Of a stretch of DNA of 64,000 nucleotides, positions 50,785 through 59,073 are shown piece after piece (the first letter of the stretch is position 1; the number at the start of each line of letters is the position of its first letter). The notes under the pieces were generated by a model. That model was not told the origin of the DNA. It ran no database searches and worked only from the letters and a program-made list of their open reading frames with translations. Position numbers and translations under genes: made by a program. This stretch comes from Streptomyces griseoviridis (GTDB lineage: Bacteria > Actinomycetota > Actinomycetes > Streptomycetales > Streptomycetaceae). Location: positions 1 through 64,000 of the forward strand of contig BMSM01000027.1 of NCBI GenBank assembly GCA_014649155.1, written 5' to 3'.

Positions 50785-51594
50785 TCAGGCGGCCGGGCCG
50801 CCGTGCCCGGAGGCGAGGAGGGTCTCCGACAGCTCCGCCGCCACCTGCCGCAGGACCGGCACGATGGTGGCGGTCGCGGCCTCGGTGACCCGGCCGGCCG
50901 GGCCGGAGATCGAGATGGCCGCGGCGGTGGGGGAGTCGGGCACGGACACGGCCAGGCAACGCACCCCGATCTCCTGCTCGTTGTCGTCGATCGCGTACCC
51001 CTGCCGCCGGACCTCTTCCAGCGCCGCGAGGAACCCGTCCGGCGTGGTGATCGTCTTCTCCGTCGCGGCGGGCATCCCGGTGCGGGCCAGCAGCGCCCGT
51101 ACCTCCTCCGGCGGGAAGGAGGCGAGCAGCGCCTTGCCCACGCCGGTGGAGTGCGGCAGCACCCGCCGGCCGACCTCGGTGAACATCCGCATCGAGTGCT
51201 TGGACGGCACCTGGGCCACGTACACGATCTCGTCGCCGTCCAGCAGCGCCATGTTCGCCGTCTCGCCGGTTACCTCGACCAGCCGGGCGAGATGGGGGCG
51301 CGCCCAGGTGCCGAGCAGCCGGGACGCCGACTCGCCGAGCCGGATCAGCCGAGGCCCGAGCGCGTACCGCCGGTTGGGCTGCTGACGGACGTACCCGCAG
51401 GCCACCAGGGTGCGCATCAGGCGGTGGATGGTGGGCAGCGGCAGTCCGCTGCTCGCGGACAGCTCGCTGAGGCCGACCTCGCCGCCCGCGTCCGCCATCC
51501 GTTCGAGCAGGTCGAAGGCGCGCTCCAGGGACTGGACGCCGCCGCTCGCGGCGGGCCTGGCGGAGTCGGTGGTGCTGGCGCTGGACGTCGGCAC
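50785..51594 (-). CDS. allR: IclR-family regulator of allantoin/glyoxylate genes
   Basis: A 269-residue IclR-type repressor. Seen: N-terminal winged helix (about 18-80; VQSLERAFDLLERM, LSELSASSGLPLPTIHRLMRTL) and a C-terminal effector domain with MALLDGDEIVYVAQ, LPHSTGVGKALLA and AISISGPAGRV. It is divergent from allB, and, by position, matches the S. coelicolor allantoin regulator AllR as I recall it. GTG at 51594 with aaagga upstream. It probably binds motif B, an exact copy of which lies 101-115 bp upstream, and perhaps senses allantoate or glyoxylate. Confidence 0.82.
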   Translation of the reverse strand: MPTSSASTTDSARPAASGGVQSLERAFDLLERMADAGGEVGLSELSASSGLPLPTIHRLMRTLVACGYVRQQPNRRYALGPRLIRLGESASRLLGTWARPHLARLVEVTGETANMALLDGDEIVYVAQVPSKHSMRMFTEVGRRVLPHSTGVGKALLASFPPEEVRALLARTGMPAATEKTITTPDGFLAALEEVRRQGYAIDDNEQEIGVRCLAVSVPDSPTAAAISISGPAGRVTEAATATIVPVLRQVAAELSETLLASGHGGPAA

Positions 51595-51694
51595 GGCGCG
51601 TTCCTTTCGGGGCGGACGGGAGGGCAGAAGCCTACCCGGCGGCCGGTTGACTCCCTGCTTGTGCATAGCTACGTTCTGCTTGTCGAAATAGTAA

Positions 51695-51835
51695 TTCCGC
51701 TTTGTGGAAACGTCTAGAGGTTCCATCGCGCGCCGGCCCCCGGCGCGCGGTGCCCCTTGACGGCGCGCGGGAGGCGGAGGGAAGCTCCTTCAACAGAACG
51801 TTGAAGTCCGTTACGTGGCGGTTAACACGTATACA
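51695..51835. promoter_or_regulatory. allR/allB intergenic operators
   Basis: TTCCGC-TTT-GTGGAA (51695-51709) is an exact motif B site. CTTCAAC-AGAAC-GTTGAAG (51788-51806) is a motif A-like palindrome with perfect 7-bp arms. TATACA (51830-51835) is a possible -10 for allB, which would place the start point after 51815 and supports the GTG at 51851. Confidence 0.6.
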
Positions 51836-51850
51836 GCGAGAGGGGTTCGG

Positions 51851-53188
51851 GTGTCCGGAGCTGAACTGGTGCTGCGTTCCACACGGGTCGTCACACCCGA
51901 GGGGACGCGCGCCGCGTCGATCCAGGTGACCGGGGAGACGATCACGGCCGTCCTGCCGTACGACGCCCCCGTCCCGGCCGGTGCCCGCGTCGAGGACGTC
52001 GGCGACCACGTCGTCCTGCCCGGCCTGGTCGACACCCACGTGCACGTCAACGACCCCGGCCGCACCGAGTGGGAGGGCTTCTGGACCGCCACCCGGGCCG
52101 CCGCGGCCGGCGGCGTCACCACCCTCGTCGACATGCCGCTCAACTCCCTCCCGCCCACCACCACCGTCGACCACCTGGAGACCAAGCGGAAGGTCGCCGC
52201 CGACAAGGCCCACGTCGACGTCGGCTTCTGGGGCGGCGCGCTCCCGGACAACGTGCCCGACCTGCGCCCGCTGCACGAGGCCGGCGTCTTCGGCTTCAAG
52301 GCGTTCCTCTCCCCGTCGGGCGTGGACGAGTTCCCGCACCTCGACCACGAGCAGCTCGCCCGCTCCCTGGCCGAGATCTCCTCCTTCGGCGGCCTGCTGA
52401 TCGTGCACGCCGAGGACCCGCACCACCTGGCCGCCGCCCCGCAGCAGGGCGGCCCGCACTACCGGAACTTCCTCGCCAGCCGCCCGCGCGACGCCGAGAA
52501 CACCGCCATTGCCGCCCTCATCGCCCAGGCGAAACGGTTCGACGCCCGCGTCCACGTCCTGCACCTGTCCTCCAGCGACGCGCTCCCGCTGATCGCCGAG
52601 GCCAGGGCCGAGGGCGTCCGCCTCACCGTCGAGACCTGCCCCCACTACCTCACCCTGACCGCCGAGGAAGTCCCGGACGGCGCCAGCGAGTTCAAGTGCT
52701 GTCCGCCCATCCGCGAGGCCGCCAACCAGGACCTGCTGTGGCAGGCGCTGGCCGACGGCACCATCGACTGCGTGGTCACCGACCACTCGCCGTCCACCGC
52801 CGACCTCAAGACCGACGACTTCGCCACCGCCTGGGGCGGCATCTCCGGCCTCCAGCTCAGCCTGCCGGCCATGTGGACCGCCGCCCGCGCCCGCGGCCAC
52901 GCCCTGGAGGACGTCGTCCGCTGGATGTCCGCGCGCACCGCCGCCCTGGTCGGACTGACCGGCAAGGGCGCCATCGAGGCGGGCCGCGACGCCGACTTCG
53001 CGGTCCTCGCCCCCGACGAGACGTTCACCGTCGACCCGGCCGCCCTCCAGCACCGCAACCGCGTCACCGCGTACGCGGGCCGCACCCTGTACGGCGTCGT
53101 GAAGTCCACCTGGCTGCGCGGCCGACGCGTCGTGCACGAGGGCGCGTTCACCGAACCGAAGGGACGGCTCCTCTCCCGCACCCCCTGA
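51851..53188 (+). CDS. allB: Allantoinase
   Basis: A 445-residue cyclic amidohydrolase opening allantoin to allantoate. Seen: LPGLVDTHVHVNDPGR (metal HxH, about residue 61), the carboxylated-Lys site in FGFKAFLSP (about residue 151), His in IVHAED and VLHLSSSD, TCPHYLTL and DHSPST with the catalytic Asp. Length matches E. coli AllB (453). I chose GTG at 51851 because gagaggg lies 7 bp upstream; a GTG at 51815 lacks one and overlaps the promoter. It is followed by allantoicase. Confidence 0.94.
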   Translation: MSGAELVLRSTRVVTPEGTRAASIQVTGETITAVLPYDAPVPAGARVEDVGDHVVLPGLVDTHVHVNDPGRTEWEGFWTATRAAAAGGVTTLVDMPLNSLPPTTTVDHLETKRKVAADKAHVDVGFWGGALPDNVPDLRPLHEAGVFGFKAFLSPSGVDEFPHLDHEQLARSLAEISSFGGLLIVHAEDPHHLAAAPQQGGPHYRNFLASRPRDAENTAIAALIAQAKRFDARVHVLHLSSSDALPLIAEARAEGVRLTVETCPHYLTLTAEEVPDGASEFKCCPPIREAANQDLLWQALADGTIDCVVTDHSPSTADLKTDDFATAWGGISGLQLSLPAMWTAARARGHALEDVVRWMSARTAALVGLTGKGAIEAGRDADFAVLAPDETFTVDPAALQHRNRVTAYAGRTLYGVVKSTWLRGRRVVHEGAFTEPKGRLLSRTP

Positions 53189-53234
53189 CCCTCTCCCGAC
53201 CGTGCCCGACGACCGAAAGGCAGAACTGATCACC

Positions 53235-54350
53235 GTGACGGCGACCTCGATGTTCACCGGCGACGCGAACCCCTACGCGGGCGGCGACCCGTACGCGGAC
53301 TACCGCACCGCCGACTTCCCCTTCACCCACCTCGCCGACCTCGCCGACCGGCGGCTCGGCGCCGGTGTCATCGCCGCCAACGACGAGTTCTTCGCCCAGC
53401 GCGAGAACCTGCTGGTACCCGAGCGGGCCGAGTTCGACCCCGAGCACTTCGGCCACAAGGGCAAGGTCATGGACGGCTGGGAGACCCGCCGCCGCCGCGG
53501 CGCCTCCGCCGAGCACCCCTGGCCCACCGCCGACGACCACGACTGGGCGCTGGTCCGCCTCGGCGCGCCCGGGGTGATCCGCGGCATCGTCGTCGACACC
53601 GCCCACTTCCGCGGCAACTACCCGCAGGCCGTGTCGGTCGAGGCCACCTCGGTGCCGGGTTCCCCGTCGCCCGGGGCCCTCCTCGCCGACGACGTGAAGT
53701 GGACGACGCTCGTCCCCCGTACCGCCGTGGGCGGCCACGCCGCCAACGGCTTCGCGGTCGACGCCGAGCAGCGCTTCACCCACCTCCGCGTCAACCAGCA
53801 CCCCGACGGCGGCATCGCCCGCCTGCGGGTGTACGGCGAGGTCGTCCCGGACCCCGCCTGGCTCGCCGCGCTCGGCACCTTCGACGTGGTCGCGCTGGAG
53901 AACGGCGGCCGGGTCGAGGACGCCTCCAACCTCTTCTACTCGCCGGCCACCAACACCATCCAGCCGGGCCGCTCCCGCAAGATGGACGACGGCTGGGAGA
54001 CGCGCCGCCGCCGCGACCAGGGCCACGACTGGATCTCCTACGGCCTGGCCGGCCGCTCCGCGATCCGCGCGCTGGAGATCGACACGGCCTGTCTGAAGGG
54101 CAACGCGGCCGGCTGGGCCTCGGTCTCCGTACGCGACGGCGAGGACGGCGAGTGGCGCGAGATCCTGCCCCGCACCCGCCTGCAACCCGACACGAACCAC
54201 CGTTTCGTGCTCCCCGAGGAGGCCGTCGGCACGCACGCGCGCGTGGACATCTTCCCCGACGGCGGCATCTCCCGCCTGCGGCTGTTCGGCTCCCTCACCG
54301 AGGACGGCGCGGCCCGCCTCGCCGCCCGCCACCAGGAACTGGGCGGCTGA
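53235..54350 (+). CDS. alc: Allantoicase
   Basis: A 371-residue allantoicase hydrolysing allantoate to S-ureidoglycolate and urea. It has two similar jelly-roll halves, each with KxDGWETRRRR: MDGWETRRRRGASAEH at about residue 80 and MDDGWETRRRRDQGHDW at about residue 250, and NQHPDGGIARLRVYGE / IFPDGGISRLRLFG ends. GTG at 53235 is chosen as family-like start; GTG at 53202 is possible. It is coexpressed with allB. The following step (ureidoglycolate lyase) is not in the window. Confidence 0.92.
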   Translation: MTATSMFTGDANPYAGGDPYADYRTADFPFTHLADLADRRLGAGVIAANDEFFAQRENLLVPERAEFDPEHFGHKGKVMDGWETRRRRGASAEHPWPTADDHDWALVRLGAPGVIRGIVVDTAHFRGNYPQAVSVEATSVPGSPSPGALLADDVKWTTLVPRTAVGGHAANGFAVDAEQRFTHLRVNQHPDGGIARLRVYGEVVPDPAWLAALGTFDVVALENGGRVEDASNLFYSPATNTIQPGRSRKMDDGWETRRRRDQGHDWISYGLAGRSAIRALEIDTACLKGNAAGWASVSVRDGEDGEWREILPRTRLQPDTNHRFVLPEEAVGTHARVDIFPDGGISRLRLFGSLTEDGAARLAARHQELGG

Positions 54351-54443
54351 CGCACGGCCCGACCGGACCGCCGGGTGGCCGGAGCCCTTCCGTCCGCCTG
54401 GCCGGCCTTCCTGCTGTCCCGCGCGGGGTGAGCGGGTCACGTG

Positions 54444-54487
54444 CCTCGCCCCGCGGCCGGAAGGCGTGGGGGGTCCGCGGGGCGAGG
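54444..54487. terminator. Bidirectional terminator
   Basis: Perfect 13-bp stem cctcgccccgcgg (54444-54456) / ccgcggggcgagg (54475-54487) between allantoicase and the convergent RNase pseudogene. Confidence 0.8.
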
Positions 54488-54531
54488 GGCGGAAGGCGCC
54501 CGGGGCCGGACGCGGCACGTCGGGGTGACGC

Positions 54532-54870
54532 TCAGCAGTCGTGGTCGACCAGGTCGAACGACGCGTAGTGGTTCGCCGTGCAGTAGTCCTCCTGGTACTC
54601 CTCGCCGGTGACGATGCGCCGGGCGCCGCGGGTGGCGGAGCCGGGCGTGATCACCGTGTACTCGTGGTGGTACCCGCCCGCCCGGCTGGGCAGCACGCCC
54701 TCGCGGTTCCGGAAGACGGTGCCGTCCTGCTCGTACGGGAAGGGGCCGCCCCGCTCGATCAGGGCCAGGGTGTCGTGGGCCTGCGCGGAAACAGGTCGCT
54801 GTGGCAGATGCCGCCGACGGCCGCGACGGAGGTGTCCGCGGAGTGCGCCGCGGCGGTCCCGCCGACGATG
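54532..54870 (-). pseudogene. Guanyl-specific ribonuclease (RNase Sa-like), frameshifted
   Basis: The 3' part reads like Streptomyces RNase Sa/N1: DTLALIERGGPFPYEQDGTVF, NREGVLPSRAGGYHHEYTVI with the catalytic His/Glu region, TPGSATRGARRIVTGEE and YCTANHYASFDLVDHDC. The 5' part (VGGICHSDL) is in another frame; the shift lies near 54792, where gtttcc replaces the expected shorter run. No signal peptide is found upstream, though the enzyme is normally secreted. A single-base sequencing error cannot be excluded for the shift alone. Confidence 0.7.
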
Positions 54871-55000
54871 ACAAGCTCACCTTCCCCCGTGCGGGCAGCG
54901 GACCTTTCCGCCGTTCGACGTGCGGGCCGTGGTGCCGCCGGGCGCGGTGACCCCGCCGGTGGAGGGCGGTGGACGGACGCCTGTGGACCGTGCTGCCATA

Positions 55001-55010
55001 TGTCCGGACA
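55001..55010. promoter_or_regulatory. Palindromic operator TGTCCGGACA before the GntR gene
   Basis: Perfect 10-bp palindrome 52 bp upstream of the GntR start; a near-identical TGTCCTGACA lies upstream of the sugar ABC operon. TACGCT (55049-55054) is a -10 candidate just before the GTG, suggesting a leaderless mRNA. Confidence 0.5.
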
Positions 55011-55061
55011 ATCGGACGACACGACTTCCCGTCAACCGCGCGCGAGGCTACGCTCGGTCAC

Positions 55062-55826
55062 GTGCCGAAACCAGAAGTGGACCCGACCGTGGCGCTCGGC
55101 CTCGGCGTCGACCGCGGCAGCCCGGTGCCGCTGTACTTCCAGCTCTCGCAGCAGCTGGAGGCGGCCATCGAGCGCGGCGCGCTGACCCCGGGCAGCCTGC
55201 TGGGCAACGAGATCGAGCTGGCCGCCCGGCTCGGCCTGTCCCGGCCCACGGTCCGCCAGGCCATCCAGTCCCTCGTCGACAAGGGCCTCCTCGTCCGCCG
55301 CCGCGGAGTCGGCACCCAGGTCGTCCACAGCCAGGTCAAACGCCCCCTGGAGCTGAGCAGCCTCTACGACGACCTGGCGGCGGCCGGCCAGCGCCCCGGC
55401 ACGACGGTGCTGGTCAACGACGTCGTCCCGGCGCCCGCCGAGGCCGCCGCCGCGCTCGGCCTGGGGGAGGGGAGCGAGGTCCACCACGTGGAGCGGCTGC
55501 GGCTGGCCCACGGCGAGCCGATCGCGTACCTGTGCAACTACCTGCCCCCCGGCCTCCTCGACCTCGGCACCCGCCAGCTGGAGGCCACCGGCCTCTACCG
55601 GCTGATGCGGGGCGCCGGGATCACCCTGCACAGCGCCCGCCAGTCCATCGGGGCCCGCGCCGCCACCGCCGCCGAGGCCGAGCGGCTCGGCGAGGACCCG
55701 GGTGCCCCGCTGCTCACCATGCGGCGCGCGACGTACGACGACACGGGCCGCGCCGTCGAGTACGGCACCCACACCTACCGGCCCTCCCGGTACTCCTTCG
55801 AGTTCCAGCTCCTCGTACGGCCCTGA
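55062..55826 (+). CDS. GntR/HutC-family regulator
   Basis: A 254-residue regulator. Seen: N-terminal GntR winged helix (about 18-85; YFQLSQQLEAAIERGAL, LAARLGLSRPTVRQAIQSLVDKGLL) and C-terminal UTRA ligand domain (about 100-250; SLYDDLAAAGQRPGTTVL, EVHHVERLRLAHGEPIAYL, RATYDDTGRAVEYGTHTYRPSRY). HutC-type members sense sugars or amino acids. It precedes and probably controls the following sugar ABC operon, as both carry the TGTCC(G/T)GACA palindrome. GTG at 55062. Confidence 0.88.
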   Translation: MPKPEVDPTVALGLGVDRGSPVPLYFQLSQQLEAAIERGALTPGSLLGNEIELAARLGLSRPTVRQAIQSLVDKGLLVRRRGVGTQVVHSQVKRPLELSSLYDDLAAAGQRPGTTVLVNDVVPAPAEAAAALGLGEGSEVHHVERLRLAHGEPIAYLCNYLPPGLLDLGTRQLEATGLYRLMRGAGITLHSARQSIGARAATAAEAERLGEDPGAPLLTMRRATYDDTGRAVEYGTHTYRPSRYSFEFQLLVRP

Positions 55827-55849
55827 GCCGCCGCCCGCGCACGCCGCAA

Positions 55850-55859
55850 TGTCCTGACA
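55850..55859. promoter_or_regulatory. Operator-like TGTCCTGACA before the sugar ABC operon
   Basis: Nine of 10 bases match the palindrome before the GntR gene. It lies 24 bp after the GntR stop and 150 bp before the binding-protein start. Confidence 0.45.
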
Positions 55860-56008
55860 AGGTGGCCGGCACCCGCCCCCCGCGTGCCGCCTCCGGCGCC
55901 CGTGCCCGACAATAGGGCGTTTGGGTCGGTGGGCCCACCGGTCCTCACGCGGGACAGAACCACCACAGAACGCCGCAAGACAGCACACAGCAAGAAGGGC
56001 ACCGCCTC

Positions 56009-57013
56009 GTGGCACGGTTTCGGACCTGGACAGGCATCGCGCTGGCAGGGGCATTGTCACTCTCCCTCGTCGGATGCAGCAGTACCGGCGGCAAGCGCGC
56101 CGAGGACGCCCGGAAGGCCGCCGCGGCCCAGGGGAGGGCGGCGGTGGACACGCCCCGCTGGACCGTCGCGATGATCACCCACTCGGGAGACGGCGACACC
56201 TTCTGGGACATCGTCCAGAGCGGCGCCGAGCAGGCCGCCGTCAAGGACAACATCAACTTCCTGTACTCCCACGACGACGAGGCCCAGCAGCAGGCGCAGC
56301 TCGTGGACGCCGCCGTGGACAAGAAGGTCGACGGGATCATCGTCACGCTCGCCAAGCCGGACGCCATGAAGGCAGCCGTGGCCCGCGCGGTCAAGGCCGG
56401 CATCCCGGTGGTCACCGTGAACTCCGGGTCGGCCGAGTCCAAGGAGTTCGGCGCGCTCACCCACATCGGGCAGGACGAGACGATCGCCGGCGAGGCGGTC
56501 GGCGAGGAACTGAACGAACGCGGCCGCAAGAGCGCCGTCTGCGTCCTGCACGAGCAGGGCAACGTCGGCCACGAACAGCGCTGCGACGGCCTAGAGAAGA
56601 CCTTCGACGGCAAGCTCCAGCGGCTCTACGTCACCGGCACCAGCATGCCGGACGTGCAGTCCGCCCTCGAGGCCAAGCTCCAGACCGACAAGAGCGTCGA
56701 CACCGTCGTCACGCTCGGCGCGCCGTACGCGGACACCGCCGTCAAGGCCAAGGAGGGCGCGAACAGCAAGGCCGAGATCGACACCTTCGACCTCAACGCC
56801 AAGGTCGCGGCCGGCCTGAAGAACGGCACCCTCGGGTTCGCCGTCGACCAGCAGCCCTACCTCCAGGGGTACGAGGCCGTCGACCTGCTCTGGCTCTACC
56901 GGTACAACGCCGACGTCCTCGGCGGCGGCCAGCCCGTGCTCACCGGCCCGCAGATCATCACCGAGGACGACGCCGACGCGCTGGCCGACTACACGGAGCG
57001 GGGCACCCGATGA
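56009..57013 (+). CDS. Sugar ABC transporter substrate-binding lipoprotein
   Basis: A 334-residue type I (ribose-binding-like) periplasmic-type protein. Seen: lipobox LSLVGCSS (Cys about residue 23), WTVAMITHSGDGDTFWDIVQSGAEQAA, VDGIIVTLAKPDAMKAAVARA, GIPVVTVNSGS, HIGQDETIAGEAVGEEL and FAVDQQPYLQGYEAVDLLW. The sugar is not identifiable; pentose- or inositol-like ligands are usual in this group. GTG start. First gene of an operon with permease and ATPase, each overlapping by 4 bp. Confidence 0.9.
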   Translation: MARFRTWTGIALAGALSLSLVGCSSTGGKRAEDARKAAAAQGRAAVDTPRWTVAMITHSGDGDTFWDIVQSGAEQAAVKDNINFLYSHDDEAQQQAQLVDAAVDKKVDGIIVTLAKPDAMKAAVARAVKAGIPVVTVNSGSAESKEFGALTHIGQDETIAGEAVGEELNERGRKSAVCVLHEQGNVGHEQRCDGLEKTFDGKLQRLYVTGTSMPDVQSALEAKLQTDKSVDTVVTLGAPYADTAVKAKEGANSKAEIDTFDLNAKVAAGLKNGTLGFAVDQQPYLQGYEAVDLLWLYRYNADVLGGGQPVLTGPQIITEDDADALADYTERGTR

Positions 57014-58050
57014 CCGCCACCGACGCCCCGGCCGCCGACGAGAGGATCGTGCGGGCCTCGCCCCTGCGGAAGCTGCTGGGCCGCCCCGAGCTGGGCTCGG
57101 TCGTCGGCGCGATCGCCGTCTTCCTCTTCTTCGCCTTCGCCGCCGACAGCTTCCTGCGCGCCTCCAGCCTCAGCACGGTCCTGTACGCCTCCTCCACCAT
57201 CGGCATCATGGCCGTCCCGGTGGCGCTGCTGATGATCGGCGGGGAGTTCGACCTCTCGGCGGGGGTCATGGTGACCTCCTCCGCCCTGCTGTCGTCGATG
57301 TCCAGCTACCAGATGACCGCGAACGTCTGGGTCGGCGTGGGCGTGTCCCTCCTGGTCACCCTCGCCCTCGGTGCCTTCAACGGCTTCATGCTCAGCCGCA
57401 CCCGGTTGCCCAGCTTCATCATCACGCTGGGCACCTACCTGATGCTGATCGGCATGAACCTCGGCTTCACCAAGCTGATCGACGACACCGTCTCCACCAA
57501 GTCCATCGCCGACATGGAGGGCTTCACCTCCGCCAAGGCGGTCTTCGCCTCGACGGTCACCCTCGGCGGCGTCGACTTCAAGATCACCATCCTGTGGTGG
57601 GTCGTCCTGGTCGCGCTGGCGAGCTGGGTCCTGCTGCGCACCCGCGCCGGCAACTGGATCTTCGCGGTAGGCGGCAACCAGGACGCGGCCCGCGCGGTCG
57701 GCGTCCCGGTGACGAAGACCAAGATCGGCCTCTACATGGGCGTCGCCCTCGGCGCCTGGATCTCCGGTCAGCACCTGCTCTTCTCGTACGACGTCGTCCA
57801 GTCAGGCGAGGGCGTCGGCAATGAGCTGATCTACATCATCGCCGCCGTCATCGGCGGCTGCCTGATCACCGGCGGCTACGGCAGCGCGGTCGGCTCGGCG
57901 GTCGGCGCGCTCATCTTCGGCATGACCAGCAAGGGCATCGTCTTCGCCGAGTGGAACCCCGACTGGTTCAAGTTCTTCCTCGGAGCGATGCTGCTCCTCG
58001 CGACCCTGCTCAACGCCTGGGTCCGCAAGCGCGCGGAGGCCACCAAGTGA
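57010..58050 (+). CDS. Sugar ABC transporter permease (RbsC-like)
   Basis: A 346-residue RbsC/BPD_transp_2-type membrane protein with about nine to ten hydrophobic segments. Seen: GIMAVPVALLMIGGEFDLSAGVM, FNGFMLSRTRLPSFIITLGTYLM, and NWIFAVGGNQDAARAVGVPVTKTKIGLYM, the EAA-like loop contacting the ATPase; GGCLITGGYGSAVGSAVGALIFG follows. The ATG at 57010 overlaps the binding-protein stop, the GTG of the ATPase overlaps its stop. Confidence 0.92.
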   Translation: MTATDAPAADERIVRASPLRKLLGRPELGSVVGAIAVFLFFAFAADSFLRASSLSTVLYASSTIGIMAVPVALLMIGGEFDLSAGVMVTSSALLSSMSSYQMTANVWVGVGVSLLVTLALGAFNGFMLSRTRLPSFIITLGTYLMLIGMNLGFTKLIDDTVSTKSIADMEGFTSAKAVFASTVTLGGVDFKITILWWVVLVALASWVLLRTRAGNWIFAVGGNQDAARAVGVPVTKTKIGLYMGVALGAWISGQHLLFSYDVVQSGEGVGNELIYIIAAVIGGCLITGGYGSAVGSAVGALIFGMTSKGIVFAEWNPDWFKFFLGAMLLLATLLNAWVRKRAEATK

Positions 58051-58838
58051 CCCAGCCATCGAGTCGTACGCCCCTCGTGGAACTGTCGGACGTCAGCAAG
58101 CAGTACGGCAACGTCCGCGCCCTGGAGGGCGTCTCCCTGACGGCCCGCGCCGGCGAGATCACCTGCGTGCTCGGCGACAACGGCGCCGGCAAGTCCACCC
58201 TCATCAAGATCATCGCGGGGCTCCACCAGCACGACGGCGGCACCCTCGCCCTGGACGGCGAGGAGACCCGTCTCTCCTCGCCCCGCGAGGCCCTGGACCG
58301 GGGCATCGCCACCGTCTACCAGGACCTGGCCGTCGTCCCGCTCATGCCGGTGTGGCGCAACTTCTTCCTCGGCTCCGAGCCGCGCAAGGGCGCCGGCCCC
58401 TTCAAGCGCATGGACGTCGACCACATGCGCCGCACCACCCGCGCGGAGCTGCTCCGCATGGGCATCGACCTGCGCGACGTCGACCAGCCCATCGGCACCC
58501 TCTCCGGCGGCGAGCGCCAGTGCGTGGCGATCGCCCGCGCGGTGTACTTCGGCGCGAAGGTGCTGGTCCTGGACGAGCCGACCGCCGCGCTGGGCGTGAA
58601 GCAGTCGGGCGTCGTCCTGAAGTACGTGGCCGCGGCCCGCGACGAGGGCCTGGCCGTCGTCTTCATCACGCACAACCCGCACCACGCGTACCTGGTGGGC
58701 GACCGTTTCGTCCTCCTCAAGCGCGGCACGATGACCGGCAACCACACCCGCCACGAGATCACCCTCGACGAACTGACCCGCCAGATGGCGGGCGGCAACG
58801 AACTCGAGGATCTCCGCCATGAGCTGGAACGCCGCTGA
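58047..58838 (+). CDS. Sugar ABC transporter ATPase (single domain)
   Basis: A 263-residue ATPase. Seen: Walker A VLGDNGAGKSTLIKI, Q-loop TVYQDLAVVPLMPVWRNFFLG, signature LSGGERQCVAIARAV, Walker B VLVLDEPTAALG and H-loop FITHNPHHAY. Carbohydrate type II importers (RbsA, MglA) usually have two ATPase domains in one chain of about 500 residues; this is a half-size version that must dimerise. GTG at 58047 overlaps the permease stop. Confidence 0.92.
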   Translation: MTQPSSRTPLVELSDVSKQYGNVRALEGVSLTARAGEITCVLGDNGAGKSTLIKIIAGLHQHDGGTLALDGEETRLSSPREALDRGIATVYQDLAVVPLMPVWRNFFLGSEPRKGAGPFKRMDVDHMRRTTRAELLRMGIDLRDVDQPIGTLSGGERQCVAIARAVYFGAKVLVLDEPTAALGVKQSGVVLKYVAAARDEGLAVVFITHNPHHAYLVGDRFVLLKRGTMTGNHTRHEITLDELTRQMAGGNELEDLRHELERR

Positions 58839-58864
58839 GGACGCCGACTCCGCTCCCCTTGCGC

Positions 58865-58985
58865 CGACGGCCCAGGGGCGCGGGGAACCGCGCGCTCGAC
58901 CACGACTCACCCGCACCCGCTCCCGGGGCCGGGGCCTCCCCTGAGGGGCGCGAGGAACCGCGCACCCGGACCGGGCGCCCCGCAC
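58865..58985. repeat. Dispersed Streptomyces intergenic repeat, two partial copies
   Basis: caggggcgcggggaaccgcg (58873-58892) and gaggggcgcgaggaaccgcg (58944-58963), followed by cgaccacgactcacccgca-like sequence after the first, match the widespread Streptomyces 'aggggcgcggggaactgcgcg' repeat family as I know it. No gene lies between 58839 and 59073. Confidence 0.7.
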
Positions 58986-59073
58986 CCCTCCCCTCCCGCC
59001 CACCATCCCCCCCACCCAGCCGCCACCCGCAGGGTTCGGCACCCACCACCCCCGTACGGCACAATCGCACCCG

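Noticed and set aside
51815..51850. Upstream GTG start for allantoinase
   Set aside because: No ribosome binding site, overlaps the TATACA -10 candidate; the GTG at 51851 has gagaggg at the right distance.
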